DNA of 25,194 bases, from positions 1-25,194 of IMG/VR virus record IMGVR_UViG_3300025128_000306; one strand, written 5' to 3'. Made by a program: the position numbers and the translations under genes. Of this stretch, positions 5,732 through 13,438 are shown in pieces. Under the pieces are notes generated by a model. The model saw only the letters and a list, made by a program, of their open reading frames with translations. It ran no database searches and was not told the origin of the DNA. Within the stretch, counting starts at the first letter, position 1. Every line of letters begins with the position of its first letter. Source of the DNA: a virus.

Positions 5732-8108
5732 TGCTTACATTCCCCATTACGAGTCTCGTGATGTACTTTACTGTCGCTGGCGTGACAAGGATGGCTCTCT
5801 CATAGAGAAACATGTGACTGATTTCGAGCCGTACTTCTGGGCCAATGCGTCTGACAGAAACAAGTTAGTCAGCATGGTGTCAGCGTACCCCGGTGCTCGT
5901 ATTGATTGGAATCAAAAGGCCACTGGGCGGAACAAGGAAGAACTCGTGAAGGTCTTACCGTACCGCCACAAGGATATTTGGGGCATGAGAAAACAAGTTG
6001 ATACTTGGGAAGCAGACATGAAATTGTCTGACCGCTACCTCATAGACAGTTGGACACAGATGCCTGATTGGAAGCCGAGAGTATGGCACATCGACCTTGA
6101 GTGGGACCCAAAGGATAAGTTCACCACCGTGATAGGGATAGCCGACAGTCAAAGCGGAGAGCATGTGGCCTTCTGCTGGTCAGAAGAATCAGCCGAACAA
6201 CTCAGGGAATGGGAGTCGGTTGAAACGACCCGCTCTATGGACTGGGAAAACAGTAAGGGTCAGGTATCTGATGTCACATACCGCAGAGTACTGTGCAATT
6301 CAGAGAAAGCCATTTACACCAAGTTCCTTGATTATCTTGAAGAGTGCAACCCCGATGTCATTGTTGCGCACGCTCTTATGTGGGCAGACCTGCCTCATAT
6401 CATCGCTCGTTTGAGCGACCGAAAGGTGCTTGGGAAAGATGCTTATCGTCGCCTCAGCCCTATCGGGAGGGTGATGAAACCTGATGAAAATGGCTACAAG
6501 AAGCCTACAATGCAACCAATCGCTGGTCGTCTGTGTTTTGATACAGCCGCCTCACTTGAGAGCGGTACAGGCTTTGAGCGGGTGTGGAAGGACAGTGGTA
6601 AGCCCCAGTTGGCCAGTCGGAAATTGGACTTTATCACAGGGCCAGACCTGTTGGACTACGGTGGTAAGTTGGAAATGTCCGTATTCACTGGCTGGTACGA
6701 ACGATTCGATGAGTTCGTCGACTATTGTATGCGAGATGTAGCATTGCTCAAGCGTATGGATGAAAACAACCACATACTTGCCTTTTTCTTCGCTCTCCAA
6801 CGAGTATGTGGCGTAGCCTTCGATTCAACTCACAATGTCACCAGATTTGCAAGGGGGCTTATTGGTCGTCGTACAGACACCAAAGCACCTACCAACATGG
6901 ACATCGAGCCGGAAGACTACCCCGGCGGCCACATTCCTGCTCCTACCCCCGGTCGATACCAAAATGTCGCCGTGGTGGATTACAAGCAACTTTACCCCTC
7001 AATTATTCAATCTCATAATCTCAGTTGGGAGTCCCGTGTTGACAGAGAACTACGCTTTGAAGACGATGTACGGGAACTACCTGACGGTACCTGTTGGCGA
7101 CAAGGTAAGCCTGCCCTGTTGCCAAGGATTGTCACCGAGTTGGTCAAACTCCGTGACGAATACAAAGGCAACATGAAGACGGCCGCTGACCCTATCGAAA
7201 GGTCTGGCTGGAACACTATGCAACTCGCAGTAAAAAGGTGTATGGCGTCACTATATGGTATGTGCGCAAGTACTTACTGGGGATGGGCGGCCCCCGACAT
7301 CGCCTCTGCTATCACGGCCTGTGGTCGTGAGGCAGTCAAATTTCTCATGGAAGAATCTGAGAAGCAGGGCTACAATGCACTGTACGGTCACACCGACTCA
7401 GCCTTCGTACAAATCCCATTCGACGAGGTGCCAGCACTTGCTGAGCATCTGACACAGACGGTTCAAAGAGAACACCAAGCAAGTCACTTTATTGTTGAAT
7501 TTGAAGCGTTCATGCCCTACTGGGTCACTGGTGGTAAGAACCTGTACTATGGTATTTGCTCATGGCCTCCAGAGGACGAAGGTAAGGCCAAGTCAGCACG
7601 CTGGGGCAAAATCAGTACCCTGTCTCCTGTGTCGAGGACGCTTGAAAAGGATGTGCTGAACATGCTTTGTAAGGGTGCTGATGAGAACGAAGTAGTCACT
7701 CATGTGAGGGAAATATCTCTGCGAATCAAATCAGGTGACATTGACATACCGGAGGTTTCTGGCGTCACTCGTATTCAAAAGGACCTGTGGGAGTACGCTG
7801 ATAGCGTAGGTGTCCCCGGTGTAAAGGGTGCACGGTACTACAACCTGCACCTCTCTGACCAATTCACTCACCCCATATTCAAGAAGGGTGACAGCGTCAA
7901 ATGGGTCTATGCAAAATCGGACCCTCAAGGTAGGCACATTGATGACATTGTAGCCTATCACGAAACAGAAGACCTTGATGGCTTTACTCTCGACCACGAT
8001 AAGATGGTTCAGAAGTTAGTCGTTGAGAAAATCAAACCTATGTTCAAGGCCATGAAGTGGTCAACAGACTATGCGAGCGGTATGCCTCGCCCCAAAACCT
8101 ACTGGTAG
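5721..8108 (+). CDS. polB: Family B DNA polymerase
   Basis: The protein has 795 residues with ATG 5721 as start; an upstream in-frame ATG at 5676 would place 15 unlikely residues inside the previous gene. Exonuclease motifs: Exo I IDLE (D125, E127), Exo II region AHALMWADL with only D223 conserved, Exo III YCMRD (Y335, D339). Polymerase motifs: A VDYKQLYPSII (D420), B KRCMASLYG (K505, Y512), C YGHTDS (H557, D559). This is the replicative polymerase that would pair with the viral PCNA and RFC. Odd points: motif C has His in place of the first Asp, motif B lacks the usual Asn, and Exo II lacks the NxxxF part. The two main metal-binding carboxylates (D420, D559) are present. No intein is seen. 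Confidence 0.95.
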   Translation: MIVDAYIPHYESRDVLYCRWRDKDGSLIEKHVTDFEPYFWANASDRNKLVSMVSAYPGARIDWNQKATGRNKEELVKVLPYRHKDIWGMRKQVDTWEADMKLSDRYLIDSWTQMPDWKPRVWHIDLEWDPKDKFTTVIGIADSQSGEHVAFCWSEESAEQLREWESVETTRSMDWENSKGQVSDVTYRRVLCNSEKAIYTKFLDYLEECNPDVIVAHALMWADLPHIIARLSDRKVLGKDAYRRLSPIGRVMKPDENGYKKPTMQPIAGRLCFDTAASLESGTGFERVWKDSGKPQLASRKLDFITGPDLLDYGGKLEMSVFTGWYERFDEFVDYCMRDVALLKRMDENNHILAFFFALQRVCGVAFDSTHNVTRFARGLIGRRTDTKAPTNMDIEPEDYPGGHIPAPTPGRYQNVAVVDYKQLYPSIIQSHNLSWESRVDRELRFEDDVRELPDGTCWRQGKPALLPRIVTELVKLRDEYKGNMKTAADPIERSGWNTMQLAVKRCMASLYGMCASTYWGWAAPDIASAITACGREAVKFLMEESEKQGYNALYGHTDSAFVQIPFDEVPALAEHLTQTVQREHQASHFIVEFEAFMPYWVTGGKNLYYGICSWPPEDEGKAKSARWGKISTLSPVSRTLEKDVLNMLCKGADENEVVTHVREISLRIKSGDIDIPEVSGVTRIQKDLWEYADSVGVPGVKGARYYNLHLSDQFTHPIFKKGDSVKWVYAKSDPQGRHIDDIVAYHETEDLDGFTLDHDKMVQKLVVEKIKPMFKAMKWSTDYASGMPRPKTYW

Positions 8109-8119
8109 GGTTAAATACC
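8109..8119 (+). promoter_or_regulatory. Candidate TATA element after PolB
   Basis: GGTTAAATACC lies in the only gap (32 bases) downstream of PolB. Its centre is about 27 bases before the ATG at 8141, so initiation at the normal archaeal distance would give an almost leaderless transcript. AGGTG at 8130-8134 would instead serve as an SD on read-through transcripts. Confidence 0.35.
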
Positions 8120-8140
8120 AGAATAAGTTAGGTGCCTAAT

Positions 8141-8689
8141 ATGCGAAACATTGATGATGAAATTGTGAAAGCCGTTGAGAAAAACCCCGGACTAAGTCGT
8201 GGCGGTTTGATTAAACAGAACAAACCACTGCAAGATAGAAACAAGCAGTACATAGGCCTGCGATTACAGCACCTTTGTGAAAATGGTTTGATAAGTAAAA
8301 AAGGTGAGCGTAAGGGTACGAGATACTATCCGTGTACAAATCAGGATAACTACGACCCAATAGGCTTCATGAAAAACAAGCAGACCTCGCAGAAAATCAT
8401 TGATGTGTTCGATGAGGTTAAGCGTATGGTCGTCAAGAAAAACCAAGCATACGGTGACAGTATCTTCAAGCCGTCCCGAGTCTTTTACAAGGGCTCTGCT
8501 GAGCCCGGTGATTTGATTCGCATACGCATGGATGATAAGATTAGCCGCCTGATTCAGGGCGACAAGGACATTGGCTCTGACGAAGATGTCATCAAAGACC
8601 TCATGGGCTACTGTGCTATTCTCTTAGTGACCATGCGGGAAGACAAGGAACCACCGCAGAGTTCGATGAGGGATTACTTTGAGTCGTGA
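8141..8689 (+). CDS. Winged-helix domain fused to Nmad1/DUF1599-like domain
   Basis: The 182-residue product has two parts. Residues 1-65 look like a winged helix (EIVKAVEKNPGLSRGGLIKQ, then a recognition-helix-like LRLQHLCENGLISKKG and a wing ending RYYPC). Residues about 85-175 resemble the DUF1599/Nmad1 domain: KKNQAYGDS, then RIRMDDKISRLI and an EDVIKDLMGYCAILL helix with conserved acidic residues. Nmad1 proteins were predicted in phages to take part in DNA nucleotide modification. I chose ATG 8141 because AGGTG stands six bases ahead; a GTG at 8132 would add three residues. A pyrophosphatase-like all-helical domain is an alternative for the C-terminal half. Confidence 0.6.
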   Translation: MRNIDDEIVKAVEKNPGLSRGGLIKQNKPLQDRNKQYIGLRLQHLCENGLISKKGERKGTRYYPCTNQDNYDPIGFMKNKQTSQKIIDVFDEVKRMVVKKNQAYGDSIFKPSRVFYKGSAEPGDLIRIRMDDKISRLIQGDKDIGSDEDVIKDLMGYCAILLVTMREDKEPPQSSMRDYFES

Positions 8690-9635
8690 TTGGTCCGCCT
8701 ACGCTAAGTCCACCTACAAGTGGTACCAAGGGCACGAGAAGATGCTTCGTGTCACGAAATCGAGCCTTACCTCTGATTTTTCTTACTGTCCTAAGCAGTA
8801 CGAGTACAAGCGCATCGACGGACGGAAGTCTCCACAGACAGATGCCATGACTCGTGGTACGAATGTTCACGATGCAATGGAACACTTCTATTTGCATGTC
8901 AAACCAGTGTATAGAAAGGCATACGAGCAAGTCAAAAAGAAAGACCGTGAAGGTGCAATGGAAGCACTCATGGCCTGCCTACCACAGCCAGACGAACCAT
9001 ACACACTGGGTGAAGAACCAATTCTGCGCCAACGCATAGAGTGGGAACTCGTGCGTCTTGAAGCAGACCCTGACAGGTTCCTACCCATCATCAACGAATT
9101 AGAGGTACATGCGTACCAAGATGTGGTTTTTGAGTTCAATGGCGAAAACATCACAGTACCTATTCACTTTGCGGGTAGCATTGACAGAGGCTATGAAACA
9201 GAGGAAGGGAAAGTCGCCTTGATGGAATTGAAGACTGGTAAGTGGAAACCTACCAACTTCAAGATACGAGGTATGCGTACTGAGATGGCCTTTTACATGG
9301 ACCTCTTGCAGAAGGCAGAACACCCACTGAAAGATGTGACCCATTGGGGCTGGTTTTACCCAGCAGGGGAACGACCTGATGAGCATGGTACACAGAACGA
9401 TGTGACCTACGAGAAAGTGAACCGTCGCTACCTGACCTCACTACGAAACCAACTCAACAATCTTCTGGAGGCATACTTCACGAACAATTTCAAACCCGAC
9501 CCAAGCCCCGGAAAGTGCGCTTGGTGTGATTTCATAGCAGAGTGTCCTGCTTGGCAGGATGATGGTGATAAGTATTGGAAGATGCCACCAACTCGCCTTG
9601 AGAAACAAAGAAAACGGGAGGAGGCCCAAGAATGA
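8679..9635 (+). CDS. Cas4/RecB-like PD-(D/E)XK exonuclease with Fe-S cysteines
   Basis: The 318-residue protein shows the Cas4/RecB nuclease pattern: SSLTSDFSYCPKQYEYKR with C37, a conserved H64 in GTNVHDAMEHF, D169 in FAGSIDR, then E183 and K185 in MELKTGK, and a TExxFYM helix near 201-208. Three C-terminal cysteines, C280, C283 and C289, together with C37 make the four ligands of the Cas4/AddB-type 4Fe-4S cluster. The enzyme would be an ssDNA or dsDNA end-processing nuclease in recombination-driven replication. The start is a TTG at 8679 overlapping the previous gene by 11 bases, with GAGG upstream; ATG 8742 (residue 22) is the alternative. There is no CRISPR array nearby, so a viral replication role is likelier than adaptation. 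Confidence 0.8.
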   Translation: MSRDWSAYAKSTYKWYQGHEKMLRVTKSSLTSDFSYCPKQYEYKRIDGRKSPQTDAMTRGTNVHDAMEHFYLHVKPVYRKAYEQVKKKDREGAMEALMACLPQPDEPYTLGEEPILRQRIEWELVRLEADPDRFLPIINELEVHAYQDVVFEFNGENITVPIHFAGSIDRGYETEEGKVALMELKTGKWKPTNFKIRGMRTEMAFYMDLLQKAEHPLKDVTHWGWFYPAGERPDEHGTQNDVTYEKVNRRYLTSLRNQLNNLLEAYFTNNFKPDPSPGKCAWCDFIAECPAWQDDGDKYWKMPPTRLEKQRKREEAQE

Positions 9636-9874
9636 TGTTGCTACCCTATGTGACAGAGGCAATTTGTTTCTGGATTAAATCGAAGTACGACCGTCCGTCG
9701 GTCGTGGGGTGGAGCCACCTTGACACAGGAGTGGTGAACATCAAGACCTTTGATGAAGAGGTTGAGATAACTTTGGATTACTCGCTACTTACCCCCAAGG
9801 GTGCGGCTCTTCGGACCATACTCACAAACATTGATGCTTTTTTGGAGGACTGGGTAAATGAGGCTGAAACTTGA
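9632..9874 (+). CDS. Unknown 80-residue acidic protein
   Basis: The start ATG 9632 forms an ATGA overlap with the nuclease gene, and GGAGGAGG lies upstream (about 9617-9624). The product is short and acidic, with a hydrophobic N-terminal helix (MMLLPYVTEAICFWIKSKY) too polar at its edges to call a membrane segment, a beta-like middle (VVNIKTFDEEVEITLDY) and a helical end. No cysteine motif or known family is evident. It overlaps the primase gene by 17 bases, so the three genes are probably translated as a coupled set. Its function is unknown; an accessory subunit of the nuclease or primase would be a guess. Confidence 0.65.
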   Translation: MMLLPYVTEAICFWIKSKYDRPSVVGWSHLDTGVVNIKTFDEEVEITLDYSLLTPKGAALRTILTNIDAFLEDWVNEAET

Positions 9875-10961
9875 TTACCCTCGTGAAGTCCTTGAACTCA
9901 GCACCGAGAAAGGAAGAGGGTTCAGGAAACTTGTGAACAGCAAGAGTGACTTTGAGAGGTACTGGCGTGGTAAGAATGGCGTGTCAAACGCCTACACTAC
10001 CGTCTATGGGTACCGGGCCACACAGGCCCCACATCACCGCAGAGTAAATCTGTACACCCCTATCATCCGCCACTTTGTGCTGGACTTCGATGCCATAGAT
10101 TTCCGAGATAGGAATCGTGGTTTGGTCGAGCCGGAAGAGCCGTTGGCACAGGCCATCAAACTTCACCGTCATTTGGTTGATAAGAACATCAGGCACGGTG
10201 TATGGTTCAGCGGCGGAGGCTACCATGTATGGATAGCCTTGGCAGAGACACTCACGCCCTCAACGGGTTCACAACTGTCTGCAATCAAAGAAGCAGGTAT
10301 GCGGCAAGTCAACGACTGGGTTAAGGAATTTGACTTGTACTGCTGTGACCCTGCTGTGCCATTTGATACGAGTGGCTTAATTAGAATTCCCAACTCGTTT
10401 AACGCCAAGCGGGGTTTCTGGAGCATCCCTCTTTCAACAGAAGACTTGGAGAAGGGGTACTTACACATCGTACAGCAAGCAAAAGCCCACAAGAGCGGCT
10501 ACATTGAGTACGGTACAAACGGTATCGCTCTTGAAATCCGTAAGGTTGCAGACAAGGTTGAAATCTTCAATCCTCAGTCCGAGGCGCTCGATTTACCTAC
10601 TGTCAAAATGAACGATGTTATCATACTCCCTTGTCTGAATCAAGCGGCCTGTCAAGTTGGAGGCAACCCCAGCCATGATGCCCGTGTTCAGTTGGTCAAG
10701 TATCTGGCCAAGCGTAAGCGCAACTTCCTCTCCATCGAGCATTTCTCAAATGCGGACCTCCGGTCACACGGTGAAGAAATCGTCGACTACATTATGCGAC
10801 TTCAATGGGCTGACCAAGACGAAGGTGTCACACGGTATCAGGTTGATACCATTGTCACTAAGGATTATCCTCAAACATGCAAGATGCTGTGGGGCAAGGG
10901 TTTGTGCCTTGGTAAATGCAGGTATTGGGACAAAACAGGAAGTGTTGAAAATGGCAGTTAA
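9858..10961 (+). CDS. Archaeo-eukaryotic primase with PriL-type Fe-S C-terminal domain
   Basis: A 367-residue protein with an AEP catalytic core: motif I VLDFDAIDF (D76, D78), motif II SGGGYHVW (118-125, H123) and motif III IRIPNSFNAK (R176, N182, K184). The C-terminal third has C259 in ILPCL, then GNPSHDARVQLVKYL, TRYQVDTI and three cysteines C341, C350 and C354 in a CxxxxxGxGLCxxxC arrangement. That order matches the Fe-S domain of the archaeal/eukaryotic primase large subunit, so this looks like a compact PriS-PriL-like fusion. It would make primers for PolB. Start ATG 9858 lies behind GGAGG. No Zn-stem insert is evident between motifs I and II. Confidence 0.87.
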   Translation: MRLKLDYPREVLELSTEKGRGFRKLVNSKSDFERYWRGKNGVSNAYTTVYGYRATQAPHHRRVNLYTPIIRHFVLDFDAIDFRDRNRGLVEPEEPLAQAIKLHRHLVDKNIRHGVWFSGGGYHVWIALAETLTPSTGSQLSAIKEAGMRQVNDWVKEFDLYCCDPAVPFDTSGLIRIPNSFNAKRGFWSIPLSTEDLEKGYLHIVQQAKAHKSGYIEYGTNGIALEIRKVADKVEIFNPQSEALDLPTVKMNDVIILPCLNQAACQVGGNPSHDARVQLVKYLAKRKRNFLSIEHFSNADLRSHGEEIVDYIMRLQWADQDEGVTRYQVDTIVTKDYPQTCKMLWGKGLCLGKCRYWDKTGSVENGS

Positions 10962-11169
10962 TTGGTGCAGATTTTGTGGAAGGAAAATCAACCCGAGTAC
11001 ACAAGGGAAAAGGAGAAAAAAACCCATGTGCTACACCTGTCGGGAAGCAGGTGCTCCAGATGAGTTCAGATGCAAAGGTACCAATTCAAGTAAAAAAAGG
11101 TGCAAACAATGGGCCCTTGAAGACAAGAATTACTGTGTTTCGCACAAACATCTGGAGGATAAAAAATGA
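10951..11169 (+). CDS. 72-residue double zinc-knuckle protein
   Basis: ATG 10951 overlaps the primase stop by 11 bases. Cysteines form two sets: C6-x2-C9 with C27-x2-C30, and C41-x9-C51-x10-C62-x2-H65. The second set resembles the short phage domain that ends in a C-x2-H pair (DUF5763-like). The segments between them are very basic (GKRRKKP, SSKKRCK), so DNA binding is plausible. It sits, translationally coupled, between the primase and the ERCC4 nuclease. A much longer reading frame upstream in the same phase overlaps the primase and is not used. Confidence 0.7.
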   Translation: MAVNWCRFCGRKINPSTQGKRRKKPMCYTCREAGAPDEFRCKGTNSSKKRCKQWALEDKNYCVSHKHLEDKK

Positions 11170-11876
11170 GTACACCACCCCTAATTGTCGATAGCAACGA
11201 ACGAGGCCCTCTGTACGAAGCAGTGGAACGCATGGCCCGTAAGGAGGGTATCTTGGTCAAATCTCAATTCCTACAAGGGATGGGAGATTACAAAGCAGGT
11301 GACGGACATGTTGAGTGTAAAAGCCTCAACGACTTCTTCCAATCCAGCCATAGCGGTCACTTGTGGCGTCAACTCGACAACCTCGACGCCAATTGTGGGC
11401 GTGTGTTTTTGGTTGTCCATGGTGACATTGCCAAGTACATCAAGATGGCACAGGCACGAGGTAAGAAGACTTCATACTCACGAGTCACCAACGAATTGAT
11501 GGGTACTTTTGCCCGCATCATGGCTGATTTCGATTGTCATATTTACAAAGCCAAGGACCATGTGGAAGCCGCAATGTTCCTTGTCAAATTACATCAAAAG
11601 TTGCATAAGCCAGCCAGTAGGCATGGTGCAAGGGCGGTCACAAGAGTGTCCACTAACGATGTACGGCAGGACATGTTGCTCGCAATTCCGGGCTTTGGTC
11701 CCGATTTAGTCAGTAAGTTAATCGACAAATGTGGCAGTATTGAGGAGATGGTTTATATCGAATCACTGAAACGGGTCAAAGGTATGGGACCCGTATTGCG
11801 CCAAAGGCTCATCGATGTTCTTACATCGGAAGAAGCCGTGCGTGTCGAGAAAACATATCAGAAACGGAGAGAATGA
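11166..11876 (+). CDS. XPF/ERCC4-type structure-specific nuclease with HhH domain
   Basis: The 236-residue product has an ERCC4 nuclease core: VDSNERG (D9, E12, R13), GMGDYKAGDG (D41) and VECKSLNDF (E50, K52), a variant of the canonical ERKxxxD signature with Cys in place of Arg. After a basic linker it carries two helix-hairpin-helix motifs, IPGFGPDLVSKLI (about 173-185) and VKGMGPVLRQRLI (about 203-215). It would cut branched DNA such as flaps, forks or recombination intermediates as a dimer. No helicase domain or C-terminal PIP box is present, unlike many archaeal XPF/Hef proteins. ATG 11166 overlaps the preceding stop as ATGA. Confidence 0.9.
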   Translation: MSTPPLIVDSNERGPLYEAVERMARKEGILVKSQFLQGMGDYKAGDGHVECKSLNDFFQSSHSGHLWRQLDNLDANCGRVFLVVHGDIAKYIKMAQARGKKTSYSRVTNELMGTFARIMADFDCHIYKAKDHVEAAMFLVKLHQKLHKPASRHGARAVTRVSTNDVRQDMLLAIPGFGPDLVSKLIDKCGSIEEMVYIESLKRVKGMGPVLRQRLIDVLTSEEAVRVEKTYQKRRE

Positions 11877-11877
11877 A

Positions 11878-13293
11878 ATGATGGACCACAACGCAGACAA
11901 GTACGAAGCAGTGCAACGATACCCGATTTTAAAGGGCTACCTCAGTCACTTTAGAGAGGTAAGTAAAAACAACGAAATTCCCGGCATGCTGTCATTCTTT
12001 TACATCCTCGGGCAGGTTTCCCTGCCCTTTGTCCGAATCCCAATCGGCGGGAGCAACATCGATAGCAGAGTCAGCGTCTTCTGGATTCAGGACACACGGA
12101 CAGGTAAATCGGTAGCATTTGAAATCGTACAGCGTGTCTGTCGTGACATTGGCATAGAGGCTGTGGATTACAGTACTGGTACAGATGCGGCTCTTGTGGG
12201 GTCATTCGTACAGGAGAACTCCGATGAGCCCCCTGTTCAAAGACCCGGCGTTCTGGCAGGACGAAAATGCATGAACTTCGACGAAGGTAGCATCTTACTC
12301 AAACCAAACCAGCACTCTGAGGGAACAGTTCTGTTCTTACAGACAGCCCTAAACGCCGCCGGTACCGGTCGAAATGTACTGACTAAGCACTTGCGTGATG
12401 GTACAATCAACATCAAATCCGAAGTGTCACTCTGGATTACAACATTCCCTCCGAAGGGAATCAGAGAGCATGTACTGGACAAGGGTATCTTTCAAAGAGT
12501 ACTGCTCTATTGGCGTGACTGGACCATCGAGATGAAGCGTGAAGTCGCTCACGAACTGGCGGCAAGTGTTCACAGAAGAACAAAGCACTCTGTGTCTTAC
12601 AATGAGATTATCAAGTTCTTTAACGAACTTCAACTAAGCCTTCGCAGAAGAGTCTGTGACTTGGTAGGCATCACGCCCTTGCAGTGGGAAGAGGCTGACG
12701 ACGACAGTCAGGAAGCATGGGCTATGGAGGTCATAGACGAGATGTTCACAATCGACGATTCGTATGTACCTGCACTCATCAGTGCGATTGACGAGTACTA
12801 CCACTTGGTCGAGCAAATGGACCCCCACAAGCAAGGCGTCTGTGCGTCGTTTATCATGGGACTTCAAAATTACACCAACATCATCGCTCACCACTTCGCT
12901 ATGATTGAGGGTACATGGGTTGTCCGTGGCGACCACATTGACATGGCTAAGGAAATCCTGTACGACCTGTATCACAACCTCATCCACTGGCTGGAAGCAG
13001 AAGTGAAGGTCGGAATGGGTGTCAAAGAAGCCAAGAACATGGAAATCGGATGGAAGAAGGGCTACTTCGCCTGTCAGCGTGTTGACTTCGACGATGCCCG
13101 TGGAGAGGGCTGGGTCAGGAAGACAGAACTGTACACTTCATACGGTAAGAACCAGAACCTCAGTAGCAACAATTCAATCAACAAGCGGTACAATGATTTC
13201 GGTGCCAAGTTGTTTGAAGAAACCAGTCACAAAGTCAAGAAGTATGTACGCCTACGCAAGGAGCACCTCAAGGGAGGAATCCCGAATGAGTGA
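11878..13293 (+). CDS. Putative replicative helicase, DUF3987/AAA-like ATPase
   Basis: The 471-residue product starts at ATG 11878 (or 11881) just after the ERCC4 gene, with GGAGAG upstream; an in-frame earlier start lies inside that gene and is not used. The ATPase core has a degenerate Walker A QDTRTGKS (71-78; the first Gly is Gln), Walker B MNFDEGS (D135, E136), a sensor-like LWITTFPP (about 195-202) and an arginine-finger-like GIFQRVL (R217). The order resembles DUF3987 phage replicative ATPases and MCM/D5-type helicases that work beside AEP primases. The C-terminal half is helical with no clear domain. Helicase activity is inferred from motifs and the primase-polymerase context. It overlaps the next gene by eight bases. 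Confidence 0.6.
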   Translation: MMDHNADKYEAVQRYPILKGYLSHFREVSKNNEIPGMLSFFYILGQVSLPFVRIPIGGSNIDSRVSVFWIQDTRTGKSVAFEIVQRVCRDIGIEAVDYSTGTDAALVGSFVQENSDEPPVQRPGVLAGRKCMNFDEGSILLKPNQHSEGTVLFLQTALNAAGTGRNVLTKHLRDGTINIKSEVSLWITTFPPKGIREHVLDKGIFQRVLLYWRDWTIEMKREVAHELAASVHRRTKHSVSYNEIIKFFNELQLSLRRRVCDLVGITPLQWEEADDDSQEAWAMEVIDEMFTIDDSYVPALISAIDEYYHLVEQMDPHKQGVCASFIMGLQNYTNIIAHHFAMIEGTWVVRGDHIDMAKEILYDLYHNLIHWLEAEVKVGMGVKEAKNMEIGWKKGYFACQRVDFDDARGEGWVRKTELYTSYGKNQNLSSNNSINKRYNDFGAKLFEETSHKVKKYVRLRKEHLKGGIPNE

Positions 13294-13438
13294 GTGCATG
13301 GTATGCGGTGACCCCGGTCACGGTGAGAATTTCTCACAGTGCGGTACCGACTACAAGGGTCGGCCCAAGTATATTTGTCCGCCATGTTCAAAAGTCGTGA
13401 ACGAAGTCTTTGCAATTGTCGGGAGGCCGCTGGTATGA
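13286..13438 (+). CDS. 50-residue zinc-ribbon microprotein
   Basis: ATG 13286 overlaps the helicase end by eight bases, with GGGAGGAAT upstream. The protein has C4-x2-C7 and C31-x2-C34, with C19 and H12 as extra candidates, so a single zinc ribbon is likely. It again sits between two replication enzymes and is coupled to the exonuclease by ATGA at 13435. Nothing indicates an enzymatic role. Confidence 0.65.
   Translation: MSECMVCGDPGHGENFSQCGTDYKGRPKYICPPCSKVVNEVFAIVGRPLV

Noticed and set aside
10657-10950. N-terminal extension of the zinc-knuckle gene to an upstream ATG
   Set aside because: The extension lies wholly inside the primase's Fe-S domain in another frame; the ATG at 10951 with a stop overlap is a better start.
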